From Curtobacterium sp. ZW137 (GTDB lineage Bacteria; Actinomycetota; Actinomycetes; Actinomycetales; Microbacteriaceae): a stretch of 64,000 bases of DNA. The DNA lies in contig NZ_RJKS01000003.1 in NCBI RefSeq assembly GCF_003762905.1, positions 496,001 to 560,000 on the forward strand. The letters run 5' to 3'. The position numbers were made by a program, and so were the translations under genes. Below are positions 32,169-40,735 of this stretch, piece after piece; positions within the stretch are counted from its first letter, which is position 1; every line of letters starts with the position of its first letter. The notes under the pieces were generated by a model. It ran no database searches. It was not told the DNA's origin and worked only from the letters and a program-made list of their open reading frames with translations.

Positions 32169-33888
32169 CACCATCACCGCCGTCCGCGCCGCCACCGTCG
32201 ACCGGCCCGCGCGGCCCCGGGCGTTCGCGTGGAACGCCGGCCTCGTCGTCGGACTCGCGATGTTCGGCCTGATCCTCGTCGTCGCCGTCGTCGCACCGTT
32301 CGTCCTCGGTTCCCAGGCGACCGGGATCGGCGGCACCGCCGGACTCGGGTCGACCGCCGAGCACCCGCTCGGCACCGACACCCTCGGCCGGGACATGCTC
32401 GCCCGCACGCTCGTGGCCACCCGCGCGACGGTGCTCATGGCGCTCGCCGCCACGGCACTGTCGGCCGTCGTCGGCATCGCGCTCGGCATCGGCGTGTGGC
32501 TCGCCCCGCGGCGGCTCCGCGAGTTCGGGCTCCGCGCGATCGAGTTCGCCGTCAGCTACCCGACGATGCTCGTCGCGATCATCGTCGCCGCGATCCTCGG
32601 TCAGGGCATGGTCCAGGTGGTGGTGGCCATCGCGGTCGCCAACATCGCCGGCTTCGCCCGACTGACCGCGAACCTCGCCGCGAAGATCTCCACCAGCGAG
32701 TACGTGACGACGGCGCGGCTGATGGGCGTCCCGGCGCACCGCGTGGCGGTCCGGCACGTGCTGCCGAACATGGCCGAACCGACCCTCATCCTCATCGCCG
32801 GCGCGTTCTCCGGCGCGCTCGTCGAGATCTCCGGGCTGTCGTTCATCGGCCTCGGCGCGCAGACCCCCGCGTTCGACTGGGGCACCCTGCTCAACGACGG
32901 CCTCGACCGCATCGTGGTCAACCCCGTGGTCATCGTCGGGCCGGCGGTCGCCCTGACCTTCGCGTCGCTCGCCGCCCTGCTCGTCGGGGACGGGCTCGCC
33001 GCCGCGGCGAACCCCCGGTCGAACACGACCCGCGCCCGGACCACCCGGGCGGCCGGGGCGCCGACGCTCGCGGTCGAGGAGGACGCGGTGCTCGTCGCCG
33101 ACGGCATCTCCGTGCGGCACGGCGCGAGCGGACGCCCGCTGGTGGACGACGTCTCGTTCACCATCCGTCGCGGCGAGGTGCTCGGGATCGTGGGCGAGTC
33201 CGGTTCCGGCAAGTCGCTCACCGCCTCCGTCGTCGCCAAGCTCCTCGGCGAGGGGCTCGAGGCGTCCGCCCGACGGCTCGAGCTCGGCGGGGTGGACCTG
33301 CTCGGCCGGGTGCCCGACCGCGTGCTCGCCTCGCGGATCGGCCTGGTCTACCAGGACCCCGGCACCGCCCTGAACCCGGCGATGGTGCTCGGCATCCAGC
33401 TGTCCGACGTGCTGCGGATGCGCCTGCGCCACAGCCGGCGCGACGCGCTGCGCCTGCTCACCCAGGGGTTCCGGGCGGTCAAGCTCACCGACCCCGAAGG
33501 ACGCCTGCGGCAGTACCCGCACCAGCTGTCCGGCGGGATGAAGCAGCGCGCGATGATCGCGTCCGCGATGAGCACGAAGCCGGACCTGCTCATCGCCGAC
33601 GAGCCGACCACCGCGCTCGACGTGACGGTCCAGCGCGAGGTCCTCACCGTGCTGAAGCGCATGAACGAGGAGTCCGGGACCGCCGTGCTCTTCATCTCGC
33701 ACGACCTCGGGGTCGTCCGCGCGCTGTGCGACCGGGTGCTCGTGATGCGGAACGGTGCGATCGTCGAGCGCATCGACGACGTCGCCGGCCTGTCGCCGGA
33801 GACCGTCGACCACCCCTACACGAAGCAACTGCTCGCGGCCACGCCGGTCGTGACGGTCCCCTCGGAGCAGACGGAGGCGCACGCGTGA
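32161..33888 (+). CDS. Fused ABC permease-ATPase (DppC-DppD type)
   Basis: The 575-residue protein joins two usual subunits. Residues 1-280 are a DppC-like permease (HPLGTDTLGRDMLAR, then an EAA loop with LMGVPAHRVAVRHVLPNMAE). Residues 310-575 are an ATPase with Walker A GESGSGKS, signature LSGGMKQR, Walker B LLIADEP and the switch His in FISHDLGVV. Fused permease-ATPases occur in some actinobacterial peptide importers but are uncommon. The start is GTG 32161 inside the end of the previous gene. It pairs with the following ATPase, so the complex keeps two nucleotide sites. Confidence 0.9.
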   Translation: MADTITAVRAATVDRPARPRAFAWNAGLVVGLAMFGLILVVAVVAPFVLGSQATGIGGTAGLGSTAEHPLGTDTLGRDMLARTLVATRATVLMALAATALSAVVGIALGIGVWLAPRRLREFGLRAIEFAVSYPTMLVAIIVAAILGQGMVQVVVAIAVANIAGFARLTANLAAKISTSEYVTTARLMGVPAHRVAVRHVLPNMAEPTLILIAGAFSGALVEISGLSFIGLGAQTPAFDWGTLLNDGLDRIVVNPVVIVGPAVALTFASLAALLVGDGLAAAANPRSNTTRARTTRAAGAPTLAVEEDAVLVADGISVRHGASGRPLVDDVSFTIRRGEVLGIVGESGSGKSLTASVVAKLLGEGLEASARRLELGGVDLLGRVPDRVLASRIGLVYQDPGTALNPAMVLGIQLSDVLRMRLRHSRRDALRLLTQGFRAVKLTDPEGRLRQYPHQLSGGMKQRAMIASAMSTKPDLLIADEPTTALDVTVQREVLTVLKRMNEESGTAVLFISHDLGVVRALCDRVLVMRNGAIVERIDDVAGLSPETVDHPYTKQLLAATPVVTVPSEQTEAHA

Positions 33889-34697
33889 CCGACACCACCA
33901 CGACCCGCCGACCGGCCGCGACCGACGTCGACCCGATGATCGACGTCCGCGCGCTCGACGTCGCGTTCGGGTCGACGACCGTCCTGCACGGCGTGGACCT
34001 GCGTCTCGAGCGCGGCCGCACCGTGGGCATCGTCGGCGAGTCCGGCTCCGGCAAGTCCACGCTCGCCAAGGTCCTGGTGGGCACGGTGAAGCCGGCCGCC
34101 GGCAGCGTGACGGTCGACGGCGTCGACCTCGGCTCGGCACACCGGTCCGCGCTGCACGCCGCCCGGCGCCGCATCCAGATGATCCCGCAGGACCCGTACT
34201 CGTCGCTCTCCCCGCGGCGCACCGTGGCGCAGACCCTGGCCGAGGCGATCGACCCGATCCGTCCGCGTGTGGCCACCCACGAGGACCTGATCAGCGGCTG
34301 GCTCGAACGCGTCGGGCTCTCCCCGGACATGATGCACCGCTACCCGCACGAGTTCTCCGGCGGGCAGCGGCAACGGATCGCGATCGCCCGCGGGCTCGTC
34401 ATCGACCCGCACCTAGTGATCGCCGACGAGATCACCTCGGCGCTCGACGTGTCGGTGCAGGCTCAGATCCTCGAACTGCTCGCGGGCATCAAGGAGTCCC
34501 TCGGCCTGACGATGGTGTTCATCTCGCACAACCTCGCCGTCGTGCAGCGCGTCAGCGACGAGGTCGTGGTGCTGTACCAGGGCGAGGTGGTCGAGTCCGG
34601 TCCCGTTGAGCAGATCTACGCCGACCCGCAGCACTGGTACACGCGACGGCTGCTCGACGCGGACCCCGGCTCCGCCCGCTTCAGCCTGACCGGCTGA
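33885..34697 (+). CDS. ABC transporter ATPase, DppF-like
   Basis: This 270-residue ATPase has Walker A GESGSGKST, signature FSGGQRQRIA, Walker B LVIADEITSALD and the switch His in FISHNLAVV. The peptide-importer C-terminal motif HWYTRRLLDA is present near the end. It should form the second nucleotide-binding subunit beside the fused permease-ATPase. GTG 33885 overlaps the previous stop (GTGA). Confidence 0.92.
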   Translation: MTDTTTTRRPAATDVDPMIDVRALDVAFGSTTVLHGVDLRLERGRTVGIVGESGSGKSTLAKVLVGTVKPAAGSVTVDGVDLGSAHRSALHAARRRIQMIPQDPYSSLSPRRTVAQTLAEAIDPIRPRVATHEDLISGWLERVGLSPDMMHRYPHEFSGGQRQRIAIARGLVIDPHLVIADEITSALDVSVQAQILELLAGIKESLGLTMVFISHNLAVVQRVSDEVVVLYQGEVVESGPVEQIYADPQHWYTRRLLDADPGSARFSLTG

Positions 34698-34719
34698 CCG
34701 ATCACGGAAGGTCGCGACA

Positions 34720-35997
34720 GTGGCGGCACGACTCCCGACGACCCCGCACGCCCCCGGCGTGCTCCGACTGGTCGGCGCGACCCTCGTCGACGGCACCGGC
34801 GCACCGCCGCGCGCCGATGCCGAGGTCGAGCTGCACGATGGCATCGTCACGTACGCCGGCCCACGACGCGCCCCGGCACCAGGCGTCCCGGTCGCCGACC
34901 TCACCGGCACCTGGCTGCTGCCCGGCTTCATCGACACGCACGTGCACCTCAGCATGGTGCCGACCACCCCGGAGGAACAGCGGGCACGGTTCCCCGAGGA
35001 GGACGTGCTCGAGGTCGCCGGGATGCTCCGCTCCACGCTGCACGCCGGCGTCACCACCGCACGGGACCTCGACGGCCTGACGCCCGGGTACCGGAACGCC
35101 GTCGCCCGCGGCACGGTGGTCGGCCCGCGCCTGCACCTGGCGATCGCGATGCTCTCGCCCACCGGCGGGCACGCCGACCCCGTCCGGCCGAACGGCTCGC
35201 TCCCGGCGTGGGCGGTGCGCTCGGGGATGCCCGAGCCCGGCGTCGTCGACACCGACGAGGACGTCGTCCGCACCGTCCGCACCCTGCTCCGCACGGGCGC
35301 CGACGCGATCAAGGTCTCGACCTCCGGCGGGGTCGGGTCGCCCACGGACGACCCGGACGACGTCGGGATCACCGAGGAACAGGTCCGCCTGGTCGTCCGC
35401 CTCGTCGGCGAACGCGGTGGGCGCCCCGTCACCGCGCACGCCCTGACCGACGCAGCCGCACGAGCGGCCGTGCTCGGTGGCGCGTCGAGCATCGAGCACG
35501 GGTACGACCTCAGCGACGACACCATCGCCCTCATGGTCGAGCGCGGGACCGCGCTCGTCCCCACGCTCAGCACGCTGCTCCGCGAGCTCGACCCGGCCAC
35601 CGCCTCCGAAGCGCGTCTGCGCCACCGCGCCGCCCTGCACGAGCGCGGACTCGACAGCGTCCGCCGCGCCGTCGCCGCCGGGGTCCCCGTGGCACTCGGC
35701 ACGGACGCCGGCGTGCATCCGCACGGCCGCAACCTGGCGGAGCTCGCACGACTGGTGCAGGTCGGTCTGTCACCGCTCGCCGCCGTCACGGCCGGCACCC
35801 TCCAAGGGGCGCGGCTCCTCGGACTGGAGGACCGGCTCGGCTCCGTCGAGCCCGGCAAGGTCGGCGACCTGGTCGTCTCGGGCGTCGACCCGCTGGTCGA
35901 CATCGGCGCGCTCGCCGACGCTGCCAGCGTGCGCGCGGTCCTGCAGTCCGGACGCGTGGTCAAGGACCTCGACGGCCTGGTGACCACGGCCTCCTGA
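34720..35997 (+). CDS. Metal-dependent amidohydrolase, imidazolonepropionase/prolidase-like
   Basis: The 425-residue enzyme has an intact binuclear amidohydrolase site: HVH in LLPGFIDTHVHLSM, the lysine in ADAIKVSTSGGV that can be carboxylated, His in VTAHALTD and SSIEHGYD, and Asp in ALGTDAGVHPHG. Relatives include Xaa-Arg/Xaa-Lys and Xaa-Pro dipeptidases of the M38 type and imidazolonepropionase. GTG 34720 has GGAAGG upstream and lies 22 bp after the ATPase gene. Import and cleavage are thus encoded together, which suggests that the imported compound contains an amide or a ring amide. Confidence 0.85.
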   Translation: MAARLPTTPHAPGVLRLVGATLVDGTGAPPRADAEVELHDGIVTYAGPRRAPAPGVPVADLTGTWLLPGFIDTHVHLSMVPTTPEEQRARFPEEDVLEVAGMLRSTLHAGVTTARDLDGLTPGYRNAVARGTVVGPRLHLAIAMLSPTGGHADPVRPNGSLPAWAVRSGMPEPGVVDTDEDVVRTVRTLLRTGADAIKVSTSGGVGSPTDDPDDVGITEEQVRLVVRLVGERGGRPVTAHALTDAAARAAVLGGASSIEHGYDLSDDTIALMVERGTALVPTLSTLLRELDPATASEARLRHRAALHERGLDSVRRAVAAGVPVALGTDAGVHPHGRNLAELARLVQVGLSPLAAVTAGTLQGARLLGLEDRLGSVEPGKVGDLVVSGVDPLVDIGALADAASVRAVLQSGRVVKDLDGLVTTAS

Positions 35998-36017
35998 CCG
36001 TGGTCACCGCCGGTCGC

Positions 36018-36713
36018 TCAGGCGACCGCGGCGATCGCGCGCTCGATGACCGCGACGACCCGTTCCGGGGCGGCGTGGGCCACCGCGTGGCTGGTGTCGA
36101 CCTCCTCGGCGTCGGCGCCCATGCGTGCGACGAAGTCGCGCTGGATCTCCGGCAGCAGGTGGCGGTCGCTCTGCGCGACCAGGTACCAGCTCGGCCGCGT
36201 CGCCCACGCGGGCTCGCCCGTCGGCTGCTGGAACGCGGCGTCCGCGGTCACGCGGCGCTCGTACCGCGCGGCGCGCAGGACGTCCTCCGGGACGTCCCAC
36301 GCGAGCGCGGCCCGGGACTCCTCGTCGTCGCGGGTGATCCACTCGCCGTCCGGGCCGCGGTGCGTGTACCGCGAGACGAGGGCGGGTTCGCGGCGTTCGA
36401 CGATCGCGGCGACGGACTCGCCGGCGTCCGGGGCGAAGGCCGCGACGTAGACCAGGCCGACGACGCGTTCGTGCGTGCCGGCGTTCGTGATGACCGCGCC
36501 GCCGTACGAGTGCCCGACGAGCAGCACCGGACCGTCGACCGCGTCCACCAGTGCGCGCACCGACGCCTCGTCGTCCCGCAGCGACGTCATGGGGTTGTCG
36601 GCGAGCGTGTAGGCGATCCCCCGGGCCCGCAGGAGGGGCGCGACGGAGGACCAGGCCGACGGCGACCCACCGGCGCCGTGGACCAGGACGACGTACACCG
36701 CCGGGGCGCTCAC
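36018..36713 (-). CDS. Alpha/beta hydrolase (cytosolic)
   Basis: The 231-residue esterase-like protein has the oxyanion segment VLVHGAGGSPSAW, nucleophile motif GHSYGGAVITNA and a late His in VDTSHAVAHAAPERV. GTG 36713 overlaps the stop of the cyclase gene (GTGA), so the two form a two-gene operon. It is clearly related to the secreted hydrolase at 56211-57071, which shares the same 12-residue nucleophile segment, but it lacks a signal peptide. It may hydrolyse an ester or lactone made by neighbouring enzymes. Confidence 0.85.
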   Translation of the reverse strand: MSAPAVYVVLVHGAGGSPSAWSSVAPLLRARGIAYTLADNPMTSLRDDEASVRALVDAVDGPVLLVGHSYGGAVITNAGTHERVVGLVYVAAFAPDAGESVAAIVERREPALVSRYTHRGPDGEWITRDDEESRAALAWDVPEDVLRAARYERRVTADAAFQQPTGEPAWATRPSWYLVAQSDRHLLPEIQRDFVARMGADAEEVDTSHAVAHAAPERVVAVIERAIAAVA

Positions 36714-37360
36714 AGGTCGACCGCCGCGACGAGGGGGAGCAGGACGGTCGGGGCGGGCGCGGCCTCGCGTCCGGCGAACGGCACCGGCTGGCACACCATC
36801 AGGTAGTCGCCCGGTTCGACGGCGGACAGGTCGGCGTTCTCCAGGATCACGACTCCAGCACCGCAGAGCGCGACGTGCGTGGGCCACGCCTCGGTGTGGG
36901 CGGGGGCCTCCATCGTCATGTAGTCGATGCCCGCGAACCGCACCCCGTGCTCGACGAGCCACGCGGCACCGCTCGGTCCGAGGCCGACCCACGTGTCGGA
37001 GCGCACGTTCCGCGTCAGCGCGTCGGTCGAGTTCCGGGTGCGGAAGAGCACGCGCTCGGCACCGGCGGCTCCGGCGTCGGCCAGGTCCTCGGCCGTGATC
37101 TCCTCGGCGACGTGGCGGAGGTCGAGGACGCGGACCGGACCGACCACGCTGTCCAGCGCGATCTCGTCGACCGTCGCCGCTCCGGGGACGAAGTGCGACG
37201 GGGCGTCGACGTGCGTGCCGGTGTGGGCGCCGATCAACCACCGGGAGACGTCCGAGGGGTACCCGCCCGCGATCTCCTCGACCATCTCGAAGGTCGGCCG
37301 ACGGCCCCAGTGCAGCATCTCGGTGTGGATCGGGATGTTGATGTCGATCGCGTCGGTCAT
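36710..37360 (-). CDS. Cyclase-family metal-dependent hydrolase (kynurenine formamidase-like)
   Basis: The 216-residue protein belongs to the cyclase family, which includes bacterial kynurenine formamidase and isatin hydrolase. The metal motif HxGTHxDAP is seen as IGAHTGTHVDAPSHF, and a later histidine and glutamate region is in DYMTMEAPAHTEAW. It probably opens a cyclic amide or removes a formyl group. ATG 37360 has a perfect GGAGGG site. It is transcribed away from the lactonase gene through the operator pair at 37388 and 37409. Confidence 0.87.
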   Translation of the reverse strand: MTDAIDINIPIHTEMLHWGRRPTFEMVEEIAGGYPSDVSRWLIGAHTGTHVDAPSHFVPGAATVDEIALDSVVGPVRVLDLRHVAEEITAEDLADAGAAGAERVLFRTRNSTDALTRNVRSDTWVGLGPSGAAWLVEHGVRFAGIDYMTMEAPAHTEAWPTHVALCGAGVVILENADLSAVEPGDYLMVCQPVPFAGREAAPAPTVLLPLVAAVDL

Positions 37361-37384
37361 GGGTCCCTCCGGGAACTGCGGCAC

Positions 37385-37417
37385 AATGGATTCGGTTTCT
37401 AACAAATTGTATCCAAT
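37385..37417. promoter_or_regulatory. Divergent operator pair before the cyclase and lactonase genes
   Basis: Degenerate cores GGATTC (37388-37393) and GTATCC (37409-37414) are 21 bp apart, with the flanks AATGGATTC and AATTGTATCCAATAC. The pair is in the 75-bp gap between divergent genes and may control both. Confidence 0.6.
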
Positions 37418-37435
37418 ACGAGTCGAGGAGCAAGC

Positions 37436-38257
37436 ATGGTCCGATCGATCCGCGACCTGGTGCCGGACGAGCTCGCGCTCGTGGGTCACCCGCGTCGGCT
37501 CGTCCCGCTCGTCCTCGGGTGGGAGCCCATCCCCGAGTCGATCTCCCTGCGCGGGGGCGACCCGGCCCGGTTCCTCCTCGAACCGGTGACGGCCGTCGCC
37601 GTGGTGTTCGACGAGGGCTGGGTGCTCGTCGACGGCGGGTTCGACCTGGACCGTGTCCGGGACCCCGAGCAGCGTGCGGCGCACTACGACCACGAGAGCT
37701 ACACCGCCGTCGTGCCACCGGGTGACGCCCTGGCCGAGGGCGTCGCCGCTGCTGGGCTCGGATGGGACGCGCTCGCGGCGTGCGTGATCTCGCACGTGCA
37801 CCTCGACCACACCGGTGGCCTCCGCCTCGTCGATCCGGGGACGCCCGTCGTGCTGCAGCGCCGCGAGTGGACGTGGTTGCGGAGCGGGATCGGGCGGCGG
37901 GAGACCGTCGTGGTCGACGACGTGCTCGCCGCCGACGTCCGCGTGCTGCTGCTCGACGGGGACACGGACCTCGCGCCGGGGCTCAGCGTGCTCGACACCC
38001 GCGGGCACACCCCGGGTCACCAGTCGGTCCGGGTCGACCTGCCGGACCGTTCGGTGGTGCTGGCGTGCGACGCGGCCGACCTCGAACGGAACCTGACCGA
38101 GCGGACGCCGTGCGGGTGGGTCGGCGTCGGCGGCGACGAACCCGACGCCCAGCGGTCCGTCGACCGGCTGGCCGATCTGGCGGGGCTGCCCGGCGTCGAG
38201 GTCTGGCCGGGTCACGATCCTGCGTGGGGGCCGTGGGTCCGCGGCTCGTCGAGCTGA
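37436..38257 (+). CDS. Metallo-beta-lactamase-fold lactonase-like hydrolase
   Basis: The 273-residue protein has the dinuclear zinc motif H120-x-H122-x-D124-H125 (ISHVHLDHTGG), a further GHTPGHQSV His, the bridging Asp in ACDAADLERN and a late GHDPAWGPW. This set resembles N-acyl homoserine lactone lactonases of the AiiA/AttM type. It may open a lactone in the pathway rather than quench signals, as it is placed under the cluster operator. ATG 37436 follows GAGGAG. Confidence 0.87.
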   Translation: MVRSIRDLVPDELALVGHPRRLVPLVLGWEPIPESISLRGGDPARFLLEPVTAVAVVFDEGWVLVDGGFDLDRVRDPEQRAAHYDHESYTAVVPPGDALAEGVAAAGLGWDALAACVISHVHLDHTGGLRLVDPGTPVVLQRREWTWLRSGIGRRETVVVDDVLAADVRVLLLDGDTDLAPGLSVLDTRGHTPGHQSVRVDLPDRSVVLACDAADLERNLTERTPCGWVGVGGDEPDAQRSVDRLADLAGLPGVEVWPGHDPAWGPWVRGSSS

Positions 38258-38306
38258 CCCGGAGCCGTACTTGCCGCCTCGGCCCGCGCCGTGGGAGTTT
38301 GGCCGG

Positions 38307-38813
38307 ATGGACGCTGCTGCCGGACGGGTGCCGACCCTGACCCTGTTCTGTGGCCTGCCGGGATCGGGGAAGTCCACGCTGGCCCGTCGCCTCGAAGCGG
38401 CAGGCGTGGGCGTGCGGCTGGCGACCGACGAGTGGCAAGCGGCCGTCGGCATCCCGCACGCCGACGGTGCGTTCCACGAGCACCTCCAAGCGCTGCTCTA
38501 CCGGCATGCGCTCGTCCTCCTGCGAGCAGGCGTCGACGTGATCCTCGAAGACGGTCTCTGGATGGCGCACGAACGGGCATCGAAGTTCGCGGACGCCCGC
38601 TCGACCGGGGCGAGGATCAGCCTGCACGTCTTCGACACCGATCTCGACACGCTCTGGGCCAGGATCGAGCAGCGCAACACCGCGGCTGTCTCCGACACCG
38701 CCCCCATCAGCGAGGCCGAGCTCCGCGCCGCATGGGACGTGTTCGAACCAGTCCGAGATGACGAACTCGCCGCAGTTGACGAGTACAGCCGACACCGAGG
38801 TGGCCTGGACTGA
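38307..38813 (+). CDS. Small P-loop kinase of unknown substrate
   Basis: The 168-residue protein has a Walker A motif (LFCGLPGSGKSTLARRL), a conserved ATDEWQ where kinases bind their acceptor, and an Asp/Glu segment ILEDGLW. The overall size fits AAA_33 or zeta-toxin-related nucleotide kinases. I cannot name the substrate. ATG 38307 was chosen because the protein begins with the Walker A strand soon after; an upstream start at 38271 lacks support. No antitoxin-like gene is next to it, so a toxin role is doubtful. It lies just outside the catabolic cluster. Confidence 0.7.
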   Translation: MDAAAGRVPTLTLFCGLPGSGKSTLARRLEAAGVGVRLATDEWQAAVGIPHADGAFHEHLQALLYRHALVLLRAGVDVILEDGLWMAHERASKFADARSTGARISLHVFDTDLDTLWARIEQRNTAAVSDTAPISEAELRAAWDVFEPVRDDELAAVDEYSRHRGGLD

Positions 38814-38842
38814 TCAGTCGTGCGCCGTCGTACGCTCGACGC

Positions 38843-39466
38843 GTGAGCGATCCGAGAGAACCTCTCCTCCGTGAGGAACACGGCGCCGGGAACTGGGCTG
38901 CTGCCACGCAGCTCGCCAGGGTGCTGGTCGAACGAGGACCGATCGTCGTCGGCGCGTCGGTCCAGGCCGGCCTGGCCGGGCTGAGCATCCTCTTCTTCGC
39001 CCTCGGCACGTCCCTGGCGGCACTCGAGCCGTCGCCGTGGCAGGCGATCGTCAGCGGTGCCGGGTGCACCGTCGCTCTGCTCGGCTGGCTGTGGGCACGT
39101 CGGCACGACGGCTTGGAACCGCTCCTCGCCAGCGGCGAGCAAACTCCCGCGGCACTTCTCGATCGCGATCAACGGCGGGCCCTCCGCTCGCAGATGCGCG
39201 GGAGGACCGCGCCCACTCCGCAGTCGGTGGAACTCGTCGACCTCCTGACTCGTCGACAGCGAGCATCGGCGAGGAACACCTGGCCGACGCTCATCGGGTT
39301 CGGAGTCGCCCTCGTCGGCGCAAACCTCACATCCGGGATCCTCCTGCTCGGCTTCCTCGGGGTCGGCGTCTTCATCGCGGTCGTCAGCTGGATCGGGCGA
39401 CGTCAGTGGAACCGAGTGCGTGCAGCGATCTCGCGAGTTCCTCGCGATCGACGCGAGGACGGCTGA
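38843..39466 (+). CDS. Hypothetical membrane protein
   Basis: The 207-residue protein has four hydrophobic segments in two pairs (about residues 35-62, 68-86, 147-168 and 170-186) with a charged central region between. No family is recognised. It starts at GTG 38843. The promoter element TACGCT at 38831-38836 lies exactly six bases before the start, and there is no ribosome-binding site, so the message is probably leaderless. Confidence 0.65.
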   Translation: MSDPREPLLREEHGAGNWAAATQLARVLVERGPIVVGASVQAGLAGLSILFFALGTSLAALEPSPWQAIVSGAGCTVALLGWLWARRHDGLEPLLASGEQTPAALLDRDQRRALRSQMRGRTAPTPQSVELVDLLTRRQRASARNTWPTLIGFGVALVGANLTSGILLLGFLGVGVFIAVVSWIGRRQWNRVRAAISRVPRDRREDG

Positions 39467-39542
39467 GACTGTCTGACGCCGACGGGTCCCGATGCGCACC
39501 ACCGTCTCGGGAGCTCGGGCGACGACGGAAGGATCCCCGACC

Positions 39543-40055
39543 ATGCGACCACTGATCCTCTCTGGAGGCCCGGCTGTCGGGAAGACGACCTGCGCTCGGG
39601 CTCTCGCGGTCACCCAGGAGCGAGCCGCGTACCTCGACGGCGACGACATCCGTCAGCTCGTCGTCAGTGGAGCCGCGACGCCGTGGTCTGGTCCGGAAGG
39701 TCAGGCGCAACACGAGCTGGCTGCCCGCAACACGGCGGCACTTGCGCGGAACCTGCTGGCGGACGGGTTCACCGTCACCGCATCCGATGTGGTGACCGCG
39801 GAGGTCCTGCCCGTGTACCGCGCGCAGCTGCCGGAGTGCTTCATCGTGCACCTGGCGATCGGCCTCGACGAAGCTCGCGCACGAGCGACCACCCGCCCGG
39901 TGTACATCACGGACGAGGAGTTCGAGCTGCTGCACCGGATCACCGCCACTCCTCCCGCGGTGGACCTGGTCATCGACGTCTCGGGCATGACCGTGGAAGA
40001 GCAGGTCGACCGGATACGTGACGCCTGGGCGGGAGCCACGCCCGGCGTCCGGTAG
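39543..40055 (+). CDS. Small P-loop kinase
   Basis: The 170-residue protein begins with a Walker A motif (LILSGGPAVGKTTCARALA) and has LDGDDIRQL, the acceptor-side motif of small-molecule kinases related to shikimate kinase and chloramphenicol phosphotransferase. It also has a later RPVYITDEEF lid-like region. I cannot assign a substrate. ATG 39543 has GGAAGG upstream. It converges on the methyltransferase gene with an 8-bp gap. Confidence 0.75.
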   Translation: MRPLILSGGPAVGKTTCARALAVTQERAAYLDGDDIRQLVVSGAATPWSGPEGQAQHELAARNTAALARNLLADGFTVTASDVVTAEVLPVYRAQLPECFIVHLAIGLDEARARATTRPVYITDEEFELLHRITATPPAVDLVIDVSGMTVEEQVDRIRDAWAGATPGVR

Positions 40056-40063
40056 CGAATCCG

Positions 40064-40735
40064 CTACCGGACAGGCGGAGCTGCCCACACCGCTCGATAT
40101 CGCCAGAACAGTGAGCGCCGCATCCTGAACCCTGGAAGCACTCGACTCGCGACCGCGTGGATCTCTTCGAACGTGAGCGACGGCATCGTCGTCGGCGCCG
40201 TCATGTTCTCCGGCGGCACCACCGCGCGGTGAGGGTGGAGGACCACGCCGATGACGGCATTCAAGAGAACCGAGGCGAGTGAGCAGGGAAGGTCTTTCGG
40301 GGTCTCTCGGGCGAGGCCGACGATGACGAGTCTTCCGCCTGGCCGTACCAACGAGCGTGCCGCTTCGAGGGCCGGCGCAAGCGGAAGATGGTGGAGCGAC
40401 GCCACGAAGGTCACCAGGTCATAGCACGGGTCTTCCTGGACTGTGAGGTCGAAGGGTTCTTCTCGAACGGTGACGTTCCGGAGGCCGTTCACGTTCACAC
40501 GAGCGAGCGCCGCGGACCGGGCGTCTGGTTCGAGGCCGACGACTGCTCCCCCACACCGCGCGAGTCGCCTGATGAGCGAGCCGGTTCCGCACCCAACGTC
40601 GAGAACCGTGGCCGCTCTACCCACCCGCCGTGCATGCCAGAGCACGAACGGCGCGTACGCGTCGTTGTGGGACCAGGGATGCCCATCGCTGAACCGCCCC
40701 AACTTCGAAAGCAGCCGCATCCCCGTCGTGTTCAT
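40064..40735 (-). CDS. Class I SAM-dependent methyltransferase
   Basis: The 223-residue protein has motif I VLDVGCGTGSLIRRLA, an acidic ribose-binding position in VVGLEPDA and LVTFVASLHHLPL, which is like the UbiE/COQ5 group. The C-terminal part is hydrophobic (ASVLLNAVIGVVLHP) and may contact a lipophilic acceptor. ATG 40735 is preceded by TACGCT (minus strand) at a distance of six bases with no Shine-Dalgarno sequence, so it is probably leaderless. Confidence 0.8.
   Translation of the reverse strand: MNTTGMRLLSKLGRFSDGHPWSHNDAYAPFVLWHARRVGRAATVLDVGCGTGSLIRRLARCGGAVVGLEPDARSAALARVNVNGLRNVTVREEPFDLTVQEDPCYDLVTFVASLHHLPLAPALEAARSLVRPGGRLVIVGLARETPKDLPCSLASVLLNAVIGVVLHPHRAVVPPENMTAPTTMPSLTFEEIHAVASRVLPGFRMRRSLFWRYRAVWAAPPVR

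Noticed and set aside
38307-38813. Zeta-toxin of a toxin-antitoxin pair
   Set aside because: The Walker A motif fits, but no small antitoxin gene is adjacent and the size fits small-molecule kinases equally well.
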